Shown piece after piece: positions 19,014-27,037 of a stretch of 33,550 nucleotides of DNA; the first letter of the stretch is position 1; every line of letters begins with the position of its first letter. The stretch spans positions 1-33,550 of the forward strand of contig NZ_VCQV01000047.1 of assembly GCF_007845645.1 (NCBI RefSeq), written 5' to 3'. The translations under genes and the position numbers were made by a program. A model generated the notes under the pieces. It saw nothing but the letters and a program-made list of their open reading frames with translations, had not been told where the DNA came from and searched no databases. The DNA is from Leekyejoonella antrihumi (GTDB taxonomy: Bacteria > Actinomycetota > Actinomycetes > Actinomycetales > Dermatophilaceae).

Positions 19014-19937
19014 TCACTGCTCGAGCCGGGACAGGATGACGTGCCAGTGCCGGTCCGCGTCGGCGATCGCGGCATCGAGGGTGTCGAGGGCCTCGTCGAT
19101 CTCATGGATCTGCCGCGCCCGCTCGGCGGGGGTTGGCGCGGGTCGGGCCGGGTGGGTCCGCACCGGCCGCGAACGCCCCTGCGCGATGGGGGTATCCGGT
19201 CGTTGCCGGGTGCCGGTGATCGCAGTCACCCTGCGCAAGGGGATGACGCTGCCGTGCTCGATACGCCCGTACCGGTCCACCACCGGCAGCAGGTGCGGCG
19301 CCTGCCGCCACGCCTGCGGGACGGGGGTGGCGCAGTCATGCACCCGCACGTCCACCGGGTGGGCGTCGACCAGCCGCTCTACCGAGTCCTCGACCGGGCC
19401 GGACGTGTCGTACTCGGTGGCGAGGACCCGCAGCCAGCGGGTGAGCGCACAGGACGGGCAGGTCAGCCCGTGGTTGGTCATCGGCACGTCCACCTGGTCG
19501 ATCCCGGTCACCGGTTCGGTGTACACCCGGTCCGGGACCAGTGCGGTGATGCGTCGGCGGGACCACCCCCGCGCGGCGAGCACGAGGACGACGGCGTCCC
19601 GGCGCGCGGTCACGCCGTGTGGGTGCCCGTGCACCGGCAGCTGGTGCAGCGCCTCCCCGAGGTCGAGCCACCGCGGGCCGTCCTCAACGTCCGGGTCGAT
19701 GAGCTCGCCGGGGGTGTGCCAGGGCGTCGGCACGGGCGCGGGTGTCGGCGCCCCGGACAGAGCGGCGCGGGCGGTCGCGTGCCGGGCGCGGATCGCGCCG
19801 AGCCGCCGCCGCACCGTGGATGGTGCACCGGGCACGTCGGCGAGGAACTCCTGCACGGCGGCCCAGGTGGTCGGCAACGCGGGCTGTCCGGCTGCGGTGC
19901 ACCAGTCCTCGAACTGCTCCCAGTCCCCCACCGTCAC
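19014..19937 (-). CDS. Tyrosine-recombinase paralogue lacking the catalytic C-terminus
   Basis: A protein of about 307 residues without a database-style name I can give. Its N-terminus (FEDWCTAAGQPALPTTWAAVQEFL) resembles the core-binding domain of integrases. Its middle (RRDAVVLVLAARGWSRRRITALV, then LTCPSCALTRWLR) lines up with TRDAALLLTGFAGGRRRSELV and LTCVACALTRWLQ in the tyrosine recombinase at 25793-27037. After that the HxxR, late His and Tyr boxes are missing and the tail is a Pro/Arg-rich stretch plus a helix. It is therefore a degenerate partner of the recombinase. It follows a recombinase 3' fragment; the broken second copy lies at 25617-25718 and supports the GTG start at 19937. 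ATG 19958 is an alternative. Confidence 0.7.
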   Translation of the reverse strand: MTVGDWEQFEDWCTAAGQPALPTTWAAVQEFLADVPGAPSTVRRRLGAIRARHATARAALSGAPTPAPVPTPWHTPGELIDPDVEDGPRWLDLGEALHQLPVHGHPHGVTARRDAVVLVLAARGWSRRRITALVPDRVYTEPVTGIDQVDVPMTNHGLTCPSCALTRWLRVLATEYDTSGPVEDSVERLVDAHPVDVRVHDCATPVPQAWRQAPHLLPVVDRYGRIEHGSVIPLRRVTAITGTRQRPDTPIAQGRSRPVRTHPARPAPTPAERARQIHEIDEALDTLDAAIADADRHWHVILSRLEQ

Positions 19938-20173
19938 GCCACCCTCACCGCCACACACTTTGTGCCATCGTGATGACGGGGCGCGATGTTGTGGGAGCGA
20001 CCGGATGGCATGGGTGGTCAGAGTCCGAGCTTGCTGACGGCGTTGCCGTCGGCGGGCGAGTGGCGGCGCCGGTAGACCGCGACCGACTCGTGGGTGCGGT
20101 GCCCGGTCTGCTGCTGGATCTCCAGCACGGTGGCCTGCGCCCGGTCCGCCTCCGAGACGAACCCCGCCCTTCT
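19860..20173. repeat. Direct repeat, copy 1 (recombinase 3' end, gap, paralogue 5' end)
   Basis: This segment is homologous in order and orientation to 25617-25950: the recombinase C-terminus, a short spacer of about 60-75 bp, and the beginning of the paralogue gene. Copy 1 continues into a full paralogue on the left; copy 2 continues into a full recombinase on the right. The 5.5 kb in between is unrelated cargo. Confidence 0.75.
20018..20173 (-). pseudogene. 3' fragment of a tyrosine recombinase
   Basis: About 50 residues (RAGFVSEADRAQATVLEIQQQ, TGHRTHESVAVYRRRHSPAD and the final KLGL) match the C-terminus of the recombinase at 25793-27037 residue for residue, including the catalytic His and Tyr. 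Upstream of the HxxR box the match stops near 20173 and unrelated sequence begins, so the gene has lost its first 360 residues. At the DNA level the copies differ at scattered third positions, so this is an old, diverged duplicate. Confidence 0.85.
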
Positions 20174-20463
20174 TTCCGCACTCGGCGTGTGCGGTGGTGT
20201 TCGAGTGTGATTGGACGTTGCGGGTCGGCGACGACTGGGGTCGTTACAGGGGCGGTGCCACGTGTGGCGATTCGCGCCCGGGCATGTGATCGACATCACG
20301 TCCTCCTCGAGTGGTGTGGTCGGCGGCGGCCTTGACTATGTCCGTGCCCCAGCGTCTCCTGCCGACGAATCCTGAAGTCACGCAGGGCCTCGGCATTCGT
20401 CCGAATGCGCTCGGCCGGGTCCGCACCGTCTCGCGAGGGCTCCACGCGTCGACATCGGACGGA
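20174..20463. other. Non-coding junction with short inverted repeat
   Basis: Between the recombinase fragment and the 230-residue gene. Open frames on both strands overlap but none is convincing. At 20393-20408 lies GCATTCG-TC-CGAATGC, a perfect short palindrome downstream of the 230-residue gene; it could be an mRNA hairpin or a protein site. Confidence 0.4.
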
Positions 20464-21156
20464 TTACCGCGGCAGTGGTCGTTCCCAAGTCTGGTGCTCC
20501 GACTCGTTGGGTGCGTTCTTCCAATGCACCACCAGCCGAGGATGTCCGGTCTGGAAGCTGCCAACCGCGAAGAGCTCGTAACCAGACCCACGGGGCCATG
20601 TTGATAGGTCCTCGTCGGGCGGATCGAACCGCACTGCGCCTGGCGCATCGAGGACGACGTCGTGCGCAGGGCCGGTGCCTACGTTGCGGAGCTCGAATAC
20701 CGAGCCACGGAGGTGAAGCACATCCCATTCGGCCGCAGACGCCGGGGTCGTTGCCTCGTGGTGATGGACGTGCTGGCCACCCAGGAACCCAGTGGCTCCA
20801 CTCAGGTTGATCTGACTGATGCTCTGAGCGGCAATCGATCCTGCCCCGGTAGCGGTCGGTCCTGCGACGTCCAGCAGGTGGCGGGAGGCGGACAGAATTT
20901 CCTCGTCCCGATCGAGACCAGCCGCAACGATATGGCCGGCAAGAGGCTCAGCATTCTCAGGCGTTGGCCGCCGGAGATAGACGTTCAGGTCCGCTGCGGC
21001 ATCCTCATCATCGTGGAGGCGGGGCCTCAACAGATTGATCAGTTTGTCCCGAGCCGCGATCACGGCTTGCTTGGCCGTGTCCTTGAGGCCCTCTGCCGCC
21101 CCGGTGGCGAGGGCCCCGACGATAAGGGATGCTCCCTCGAGCTGGCTTGGATCCAT
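20464..21156 (-). CDS. Unrecognised two-domain protein with G/I/Q/N-rich linker
   Basis: A 230-residue protein whose function I do not recognise. Residues about 1-95 are helical and acidic (LIVGALATGAAEGLKDTAKQ, then ARDKLINLLRPRL, and EPLAGHIVAAGLDRDEEIL), a layout seen at the head of several actinobacterial conflict-system proteins. Residues about 100-130 form a low-complexity linker (GAGSIAAQSISQINLSGATG, then GGQHVHHHE). The last 85 residues (VFELRNVGTGPAHDVVLDAP...FAVGSFQTGHPRLVVHWKNA) look like a single beta-sandwich. No signal peptide or membrane helix. It stands alone between recombinase genes, so it is probably cargo of a mobile element. The ATG at 21156 is the first in frame. Confidence 0.65.
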   Translation of the reverse strand: MDPSQLEGASLIVGALATGAAEGLKDTAKQAVIAARDKLINLLRPRLHDDEDAAADLNVYLRRPTPENAEPLAGHIVAAGLDRDEEILSASRHLLDVAGPTATGAGSIAAQSISQINLSGATGFLGGQHVHHHEATTPASAAEWDVLHLRGSVFELRNVGTGPAHDVVLDAPGAVRFDPPDEDLSTWPRGSGYELFAVGSFQTGHPRLVVHWKNAPNESEHQTWERPLPR

Positions 21157-21294
21157 GGTTGACTCCGTTTGTTCAGGGCTCCGGTTCGAATACCTCCCAG
21201 CGTTTCATGTGCGGTCGGTCATGAACGACGACACGACGAAGCACCACCGCAGCCATATGAACTTCGCGATCGAACGGGCGGTGTCAACGACGGC

Positions 21295-21753
21295 TCAGCT
21301 GCATGGTCCGATGGTGGGCGCGCGGGTCGGGAGTCGGCGGATTGCAGACGTACCGTCCGCGGCTTCGCGCAGGCGGGTGATCTCCTCGTGCTGGGCCGCG
21401 AGCCTGGACAAGGCCTCGGTCTTGAGGTCGGTCAGCCCAGTGATGGTCTGCTCGTGTCGGGCCAGGCGCCGGGTGAGGCTGTCGATCTCGTTCTTGAGGC
21501 GCGCGATCTGCGAGTCGCAGGGGTCGGGGAGCTCCCCTGCGGTGTGCAGTGCTTGTAGGCGTTGCTCGAACTCTTCGCGCAGGTGCGCGTAGGGGCGGGT
21601 GCCGTAGAACGCGGTGCGGTCCACGCCGGCCTGGCGGGCGAGGGTCTTGATGTCGCACTTGCCGCCGGGCGGGATCTGCCCGTCGAGCAGCCGGTCCATG
21701 GCGGCCCGGATCCGGGTCTCGTTCTGTGCGCGTTGGTGGGCGCTGATGCGCAT
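21295..21753 (-). CDS. TnpC-like coiled-coil protein (DUF6262 type)
   Basis: A 152-residue protein with an N-terminal helix-turn-helix-like part (GKCDIKTLARQAGVDRTAFYGTRPYAHLREEFEQRL, 32-67) and a long coiled coil (SQIARLKNEIDSLTRRLARHEQTI and onward, to about 135). This is the build of the small third protein (TnpC) of Tn554-like transposons, which accompanies tyrosine recombinases TnpA and TnpB and sets insertion behaviour. The ATG begins one base after the TGA of the upstream TnpB-like gene, so the two were translated together. The gene itself is intact although its partner is frameshifted. Confidence 0.8.
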   Translation of the reverse strand: MRISAHQRAQNETRIRAAMDRLLDGQIPPGGKCDIKTLARQAGVDRTAFYGTRPYAHLREEFEQRLQALHTAGELPDPCDSQIARLKNEIDSLTRRLARHEQTITGLTDLKTEALSRLAAQHEEITRLREAADGTSAIRRLPTRAPTIGPCS

Positions 21754-21754
21754 G

Positions 21755-23786
21755 TCAGTCCTCGGGCTCGGTGGTGGTGGTCGTGTCGATCTCGTTCAGG
21801 ACGCGGCGTGCGCGGTCGTAATCGCTTTGCAGGCGGGACTTTTCGGTCTTGCGGTTTGGCCCAGGCTGCCGAGGAAGGTTTTGGTCGACTCGGCGTGCGC
21901 GGCCCACACGTCGCGGTGGACGCCGTGGTGGGTGGCTTGCGGGCAGCGGGCCGAGTCGCACATCCCGGCCAGGGGTTTGTCGGCGTGCGGTGTTCCGGCA
22001 AGCTTGAGGCACAGGGCCCGGGACGGGTCGCTGAACCAGCAGTAGTTGCCGGCCTGCAGGTGCAAGGTGGCCGCGCGTTTGGACAGCAGGTTCAGGACCT
22101 CCCGGTCGCCGCGCTGCACGCTGGGTGCGCCACCGTCGTCGGCCGGGCTGGTCTGGGCGTCGACGTGCGCGAAGAACTCGGTCAGCTCGCGGGCTCCGGG
22201 CCCGGCGGGCCGGATGCCCTGCTGGTAGGCGCGGAACTCCGCCAGGACCAGGTCGAGGTTGCGGTCGGCTTCGTGCTTGTTGATCTCGGCCAGGAGCTCG
22301 GCCTGCGCGCCGCCGGGCCGGGAGGCGTAGCCCTCGGTGGTGGCCACGGAGACGTGCTTGAGGTGGAACTTGGTGGCCAGCACCCCGCCGGGCCGGTAGG
22401 CCAGCTCGATCGCCAGTGTCCGGCGCAGCGCCCGCAGGCTGACCGGGTCCTCGGGAATCGGCGCGAGCCCCAGACGCTGCCCGGCGGGACCGTTGACCCA
22501 CGCCCGGAACCACTGGTAGCGCACCCCAAAGGAGAACCGGCCGATCAGCGGCTGCCCGTCCTGGCCGCTGGAGTGCAGGGTCTGCAGGAGCTGCGCGGCC
22601 CGGTAGGCCGGTTCGATGACGACCCATTCGTCGGCGAGCCCGCCCAGGGGCTGGCCCTTGATGATGGTGCTGGCCAGCCGGTAGCGCACCAGGTCGGCCC
22701 CGAAGTGTTCGGGTGGCAGGCAGCACCCGACCCGTAGCTCCATCAGCTCACTGGACCGCATCCCGCAGATCGCGGCGATGATGGTGATCGCGGCGGTGCG
22801 CACGATCCCGATCAGCGCGTCCGCCTCGCCGCGATCCAGCGGCACAGTCCAGGCGATGGTGCCCTGCCCGTCCGTGCGGTCCACCAGCGCCGCGTCCCTG
22901 CCGAAGGGGTGCTCGGCTCCCACGACGTGCAGGGTCGCCTCGGTCTGCTCGCGCAGGTGCGGAAGCCACGCGTCCTGGAACTGGATGACCCCGGCCTGGC
23001 GGGCCAGCAGGCCCAACGAGATCGGAGTCAGCGGGTCATCGGGTGACCAGCCGGCCCGCCAGCCGTCTGGGCAGGGCACGTTCGGACATCAGCGGCAACG
23101 GCTCCCCGCGGCGTTCGTAGTCGGCCAGCAGCAACGCGAACTGCCCGCTGGGCAGGAGTTTGGGCGCGGCGAACTGCCCCGATCGCAGGGACCACCGGCG
23201 GTCGGCCTCCTTGACCTGCCCGGCCAGCTCGACCGCCTGCGGGCCCAGCACGGTGACCAGGTAGTCCGCGGCGGCCAGCATCGGTTGCAGGACATGCCCG
23301 CTCACCGGCGGTGTCTTGTTCGGTCCCGCCCTGCGGGGTTCCTCGGCGATCGCCGTGGGCGTGGCACCACCCCACGGGCGCAGGTCGGCGCGGACTCGGT
23401 CGGCGGTGAACAGGTCCCGGTAGTTGACCAGGTCGAGCAGCACCTGGGCCACGGCCCGCCGCGTCGCCGGACCGCGCTGGCCGACCACCACACCGCTGCC
23501 GTCGCGAAGGTAGCGTCGGTGGGACAGGTAGGCCGCGCAGTGCTGCTCGTCGATGTCGGCGAGGCTGGCCACACCCTGCCCGGTCAGCCAGGTCAAGAAT
23601 CGGGTCAGCTCGGCCAGCCGCCCGTAGACGGTGTTCAGGTGCAGCGGGGTGCGGTAGCCGCGAGGCACGTGCGCGACAGGCGGGCCAGGTGCGGGCGGGC
23701 ACGTTTCGCGTCCGGGTCCAGGTCCGTGGCCAGGACTTTCGCCGGGATCGGGTGCGGTGTCTTCTTCGCCGCCCTGCGTGTCAAGG
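21755..23786 (-). pseudogene. TnpB-like large tyrosine recombinase, frameshifted and 5'-truncated
   Basis: Reading minus strand, an N-terminal piece in one frame (VPRGYRTPLHLNTVYGRLAEL onwards) ends with LVTR-stop at 23036. The protein continues one frame over as DDPLTPISLGLLARQ through the catalytic part: GMRSSELMEL, LRALRRTLAIELAYR, and HLKHVSVATTEGY with its Tyr. A second shift near 21850 is needed to reach the tail RKTEKSRLQSDYDRARRVLNEI, ending at 21755. A third shift near 23670 separates PAKVLATDLDPDAKRARPHLAR from VPRGYRTP. The cysteine cluster CDSARCPQ near the end is typical of this integrase family. The 5' end stops where IS-like sequence begins (23787). It once encoded the large recombinase paired with the TnpC-like gene; it is not expected to be functional. 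Confidence 0.8.
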
Positions 23787-24240
23787 TGAGTTGAGACCAC
23801 GGGTTGTTAGCAAGTTCACCCTCGCAGGGCGAGGTGAAGGAATCTGATTGTTGATGAGTAGTTCGACTGTTTCCATCCCACCGGCTGGCGTTGATGATGG
23901 TGTGGTGAGTTCCTGATCGTCGTCATCGCCTGGTCCCAGGGCTGGTGGTCCGCGGCGTCGCCGCTCGTTCGCGCCGGCTCAGAAGCTGGAGCAGGCCGGT
24001 GCGTACCTGCGCCGGCACGGGCTGCACTCCTCCCTGCTGAGTAAGTGGCGCCGACTGCGCGATGCTGGCGTGCTGGACGGCAAGCCCGGCGGGGCGAAGA
24101 TCGGCCTGCCGAGCAAGGAGCAGGCCGAGATCGCCCGGCTGACGCGTGAACTGGCCGAGGAACGGCGGAAGCTGGCCACGACCGAGACTGCCCTGGAAAT
24201 CATGGGAAAAGAGGGTCATCTGCGGCGGTGGCGGCTTTGA
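23787..24240 (+). pseudogene. IS3-family OrfA remnant with probable left IS end
   Basis: In one plus frame the sequence reads RRRRSFAPAQKLEQAGAYLR, then HGLHSSLLSKWRRLRDAGVL, GLPSKEQAEIARLTREL and RKLATTETALEIMGK before stopping at 24238. These are blocks of the IS3-type OrfA helix-turn-helix and leucine-zipper protein. A TGA at 23914-23916 interrupts the frame ahead of the first block, some residues after the AQKLEQ block are missing, and the C-terminus is replaced after EIMGK. No OrfB follows. TGAGTTGAGACC at 23787 looks like an IS3 terminus and coincides with the end of TnpB homology, so the element probably inserted there. A hairpin (CTCGC-AGG-GCGAG, 23820-23832) lies just inside. Confidence 0.75.
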
Positions 24241-24270
24241 CACAGGCGGGGTCTAGAAGACAGCGCAGCA

Positions 24271-24400
24271 TTGGTCCGTCGGCAGTGGCGAACAAAAGGC
24301 CATGGCTTCCAGTTCAGCGTCGACCGCAGTGTCTGCAAGAACTGCGATCCGTCAGCCAGATGTCAGGACACCCGACGGCGTGCACTTTGCCCAACTCGCC
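24271..24400 (+). pseudogene. Possible IS1182-type transposase shard
   Basis: The frame leading into the next gene reads HGFQFSVDRSVCKNCDPSAR and CQDTRRRALCPTRHAR. The FxVxxxxCxxCxxxxxCxxxxR pattern resembles the cysteine segment of IS1182-like transposases. The piece is only about 40 residues long, so the call is weak; it may equally be chance. Confidence 0.25.
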
Positions 24401-24435
24401 ACGCGCGGCATGGTCCACCAATTACGCTCCTATGT

Positions 24436-25053
24436 ATGTCGATTAGCGAACGTCCGACGTTGGTCGGCTGGGTGATCGTCGCCATTATTGGTCTCGTAAT
24501 CGTAGCCATGCTATTTTTCGAGTTTCGAAAGACCAATGATGACCACGCACGCCACAGCGCGGTCATTGGCTCGACCATGGCGATCACGGTCGCCCTCGGA
24601 TCCTGGATCTTTCCTGGGATACACGGTCTCATTATGGAGCCTGCTCCTCGAGCAACCAAGAACCTCCCGATCGAAAAACTACGAGTCGGTGACTGCATAG
24701 ACACGGCCCCGCCCGCTCGCGACCACACCTCGTCGTCGCAAGGACGCTACGACCTCGTAACTTGCGATGGCCCGCACGAAGATCAAGTGACGTACATCGG
24801 AGTCGTTCCGTCCGTGACCGGAAAGTACGATGCAAACGTCGCTCAGGCATACGCCAGTGAGCACTGCGCAACCCCCGATGGCATAGCCCCTCACAGTCGC
24901 GTGGCATGGCTGGAATTAGACCCGACAGCGTGGCAAGCGAACCACCGATGGCTTGCCTGCGTGGTGGGCGTCCCCGGCGGCAAGGCTTCGGTTGGCAGTT
25001 CCGTCCTGCCGTCACCAACTGCCCTACCACTCAAGAGCACGGGACATGGTTGA
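24436..25053 (+). CDS. Membrane-anchored Septum_form-like protein
   Basis: A 205-residue protein with two hydrophobic helices (about 9-28 and 43-66). They are followed by an outside domain containing LRVGDCID (82-89), VTCDGPHEDQVTYIGVVP and a CVVGVPGG end. The paired GDC...VxCxxPHxxEV arrangement is that of the Septum_form domain of actinobacterial envelope proteins, where two cysteines probably form a disulfide. The start ATG 24436 is the first that leaves a clean helix; the longer frame upstream runs into a possible transposase shard. Base composition is lower in G/C than the catabolic genes on the left, which suggests separate origin. Role unknown. Confidence 0.6.
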   Translation: MSISERPTLVGWVIVAIIGLVIVAMLFFEFRKTNDDHARHSAVIGSTMAITVALGSWIFPGIHGLIMEPAPRATKNLPIEKLRVGDCIDTAPPARDHTSSSQGRYDLVTCDGPHEDQVTYIGVVPSVTGKYDANVAQAYASEHCATPDGIAPHSRVAWLELDPTAWQANHRWLACVVGVPGGKASVGSSVLPSPTALPLKSTGHG

Positions 25054-25130
25054 TGCACGGCGTCGACAAATGGGAATTTTTGGCTCTCCCGATTCCCAGC
25101 GGTTCTGAGATGAGTTGTGAGACGTTGAAT

Positions 25131-25514
25131 GCATGGCCGTCGTCGTCTGGCGCGTCGACCGGCTCGGCTGATCCCTGATCGACGTGCTCAACACCGTCAA
25201 GTTGCTGCAGGACAACGGGATCCACATCCGCTCCATGCAGGACGGGATCGACCCCAGCATCAAGACGGGCCGACTGATGCGCAACATGCTCGCCACCCTG
25301 GCCAAGGACGAAACGCGAGTTGATCACCGAACGCGTCAACGCCGGTATCGCCGCCGCCCGGCAGTCCGGTACCCGATTCGGCCGCCCAACCACTCGACCC
25401 GAAGGTGATAGCCGAAAACCTCACTGTCGCAACCGAAGCCCGGGCAAAGGCCGTACCGCTGTGGACACCGCCCAGCTGGAGGGATGGAGCAGGGCGACCC
25501 TCTACCGCCACTAG
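25131..25514 (+). pseudogene. Serine resolvase/invertase remnant
   Basis: Joined across frames the sequence reads VVVWRVDRLG, a TGA (25169-25171), then SLIDVLNTVKLLQDNGIHIR, SMQDGIDPSIKTGRLMRNML and ATLAKDE. After a shift it continues ELITERVNAGIAAARQSGTR FGRP and then VIAENLTVATEARAKGRTAV and GWSRATLYRH, ending at 25512. This is the C-terminal two thirds of a Tn3-type resolvase with its DNA-binding helix-turn-helix. The N-terminal serine is missing. One in-frame stop plus at least two frameshifts show decay. Confidence 0.85.
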
Positions 25515-25616
25515 ACCAAAGCCACTCACGTCCCACTGGCCCAGAACGTCCGCGGGATAGCCGACCTCACGTCCAGCCCGAACCCGTCCATTGCGGCTGC
25601 TGAAAGCACCGTTACC

Positions 25617-25718
25617 AGCCAGTAGAAACTCCCGCACGACCGGCCAGGTCATCGGCACCGCGTGCTGCCCGGTGGCGGCGCACCAGTCTCCGAACTTGTT
25701 CCCAGTCCCCACCGTCAC
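25617..25718 (-). pseudogene. 5' fragment of the recombinase-paralogue gene (second copy)
   Basis: About 32 residues (MTVGTGNKFGDWCAATGQHA and PMTWPVVREFLLAG) align with the beginning of the protein at 19014-19937. Homology then stops and the frame runs into antisense resolvase sequence. It lies 74 bases after the intact recombinase, the same order as copy 1. Its GTG start is the reason for preferring GTG in copy 1. Confidence 0.75.
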
Positions 25719-25950
25719 AACACCCTCACCACCTCACACATCGATTCATCCGTGGGCATGATGGCGTGGGAATGGCCGGATGGCACGGGTGTTCAGAGCC
25801 CGAGCTTGCTGACGGCGTTGCCATCGGCGGGTGAGTGCCGGCGCCGGTAGACCGCGACCGACTCGTGGGTGCGGTGCCCGGTCTGCTGCTGGATCTCCAG
25901 CACGGTCGCTTGCGCCCTGTCGGCCTCCGACACGAATCCGGCCCTTAAAG
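25617..25950. repeat. Direct repeat, copy 2 (recombinase 3' end, gap, paralogue 5' end)
   Basis: Homologous counterpart of 19860-20173 in the same orientation. Long identical stretches such as the 49 bases from GTAGACCGCG at 25847 are interspersed with third-position differences. This shows purifying selection on the recombinase C-terminus rather than a very recent duplication. Confidence 0.75.
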
Positions 25951-27037
25951 AGTGGGCGCTGTACCCGTGAGTAGGCAGCCCGGCCTTCCGTCGGGCGCGC
26001 AGCAGCGCGTCGGTGACCGCCTCCCCCGACAGGCCGGCCCCGACGCGTCCGGTGCGGTGCACGGCCACGAACAGCGCCTCCTTTGCCCTGAACCCCAGCG
26101 GCAGCGACGCGAGGGGCACCACCAGCGGCGGTGCGCCGGGTCGGCGCCAGCCGGGCGGGGTCTGGCACACGTGCGCCTCCTTACCCTTCTTCTGCTGGGT
26201 TTTCTGCTGGCGCAGGACCCACATCGCCGCCGTGCGCTGCCGGCGCCCGACCAGCCGCGACCGGGTCGAGGCCGCCAGCCCGGACTCGTCGTGCCCGGGC
26301 GGCGCGTGCGCCGCCGCCGCGAGGACCGCCCGCAGCTGGAGCCACCGGGTCAGGGCGCAGGCCACGCAGGTCAGGGTGTGCCGGCCGCGGGGCAGGACCA
26401 CGGTGTGCCCGTGGCCGTCCTGGTCGGTCTTGGAGAAGGGCAGCACCCAGTGGAACCCGTCGTGGGCGTGCCACCGCAGATCCATGATTTTTGCGGTGAC
26501 GAGCTCGGAGCGGCGCCGACCGCCGGCGAACCCGGTCAGCAGCAGCGCGGCATCCCGGGTGGCGATCACCCCGCCCGGCCACCTGGTGGTGGCGATGGCG
26601 GCCAGCATCAGGCGCAGGTCCGTCAGGGTGAGGGCTTCGGCCTGCCCGGGCATCGCGGTCTGTCGGGCCCGCGCCTGCCGCCGCCGGGCGCCGGCCAGGG
26701 CGCGTCGGACCAGTTCGTCCCGGCCGGGCTGCGGGAATCCATGCGTGCGGTGCATCGCGTCGATCCCGGCCACCCACCGCATCAGCGTCGACGCCGCGTG
26801 CGGGCGATCCCTGCCCTCCTCGATGTCGGCGCCGTACCGGGCGAGGTACTCGGCCACGTCGACCGGCCGTGCGGGTAGTGCCCCGATCCCCTCGCGGGCG
26901 CACCAGGCCTCCCAGCGGCGCCAGTCCGCGGCATACGCCGTCCGGGTCTGCTGTGACTTGGCGTCGTCGACCAGGGCCGCGAGCCGCGCCGACAGCTGGG
27001 GTGTCTCCGGGACCGGCGCCAGCGCGGGAAGCCGCAT
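25793..27037 (-). CDS. Tyrosine recombinase/integrase with CxxC insertion
   Basis: A 414-residue DNA strand-exchange enzyme with all catalytic residues visible. These are Arg175 (GRRRSEL), Lys203 (SKTD), His362 and Arg365 (HSLR), His388 (TGHR) and nucleophile Tyr397 (SVAVY). Residues about 28-70 form the core-binding domain (QQTRTAYAADWRRWEAW). Between the beta-hairpin Lys and the HxxR box is an inserted region of about 140 residues starting with the cysteine pair CVAC (224-227) and containing a basic KTQQKKGKE segment. It is followed by the start of a non-catalytic paralogue, as at 19-20 kb. Its ATG (27035-27037) lies inside one arm of an inverted repeat, so expression may be controlled by the enzyme's own binding. 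Looks functional. Confidence 0.88.
   Translation of the reverse strand: MRLPALAPVPETPQLSARLAALVDDAKSQQTRTAYAADWRRWEAWCAREGIGALPARPVDVAEYLARYGADIEEGRDRPHAASTLMRWVAGIDAMHRTHGFPQPGRDELVRRALAGARRRQARARQTAMPGQAEALTLTDLRLMLAAIATTRWPGGVIATRDAALLLTGFAGGRRRSELVTAKIMDLRWHAHDGFHWVLPFSKTDQDGHGHTVVLPRGRHTLTCVACALTRWLQLRAVLAAAAHAPPGHDESGLAASTRSRLVGRRQRTAAMWVLRQQKTQQKKGKEAHVCQTPPGWRRPGAPPLVVPLASLPLGFRAKEALFVAVHRTGRVGAGLSGEAVTDALLRARRKAGLPTHGYSAHSLRAGFVSEADRAQATVLEIQQQTGHRTHESVAVYRRRHSPADGNAVSKLGL

Noticed and set aside
20244-20648. A 134-codon minus-strand frame overlapping the 230-residue gene
   Set aside because: It overlaps the better-supported gene in another frame and its sequence looks random.
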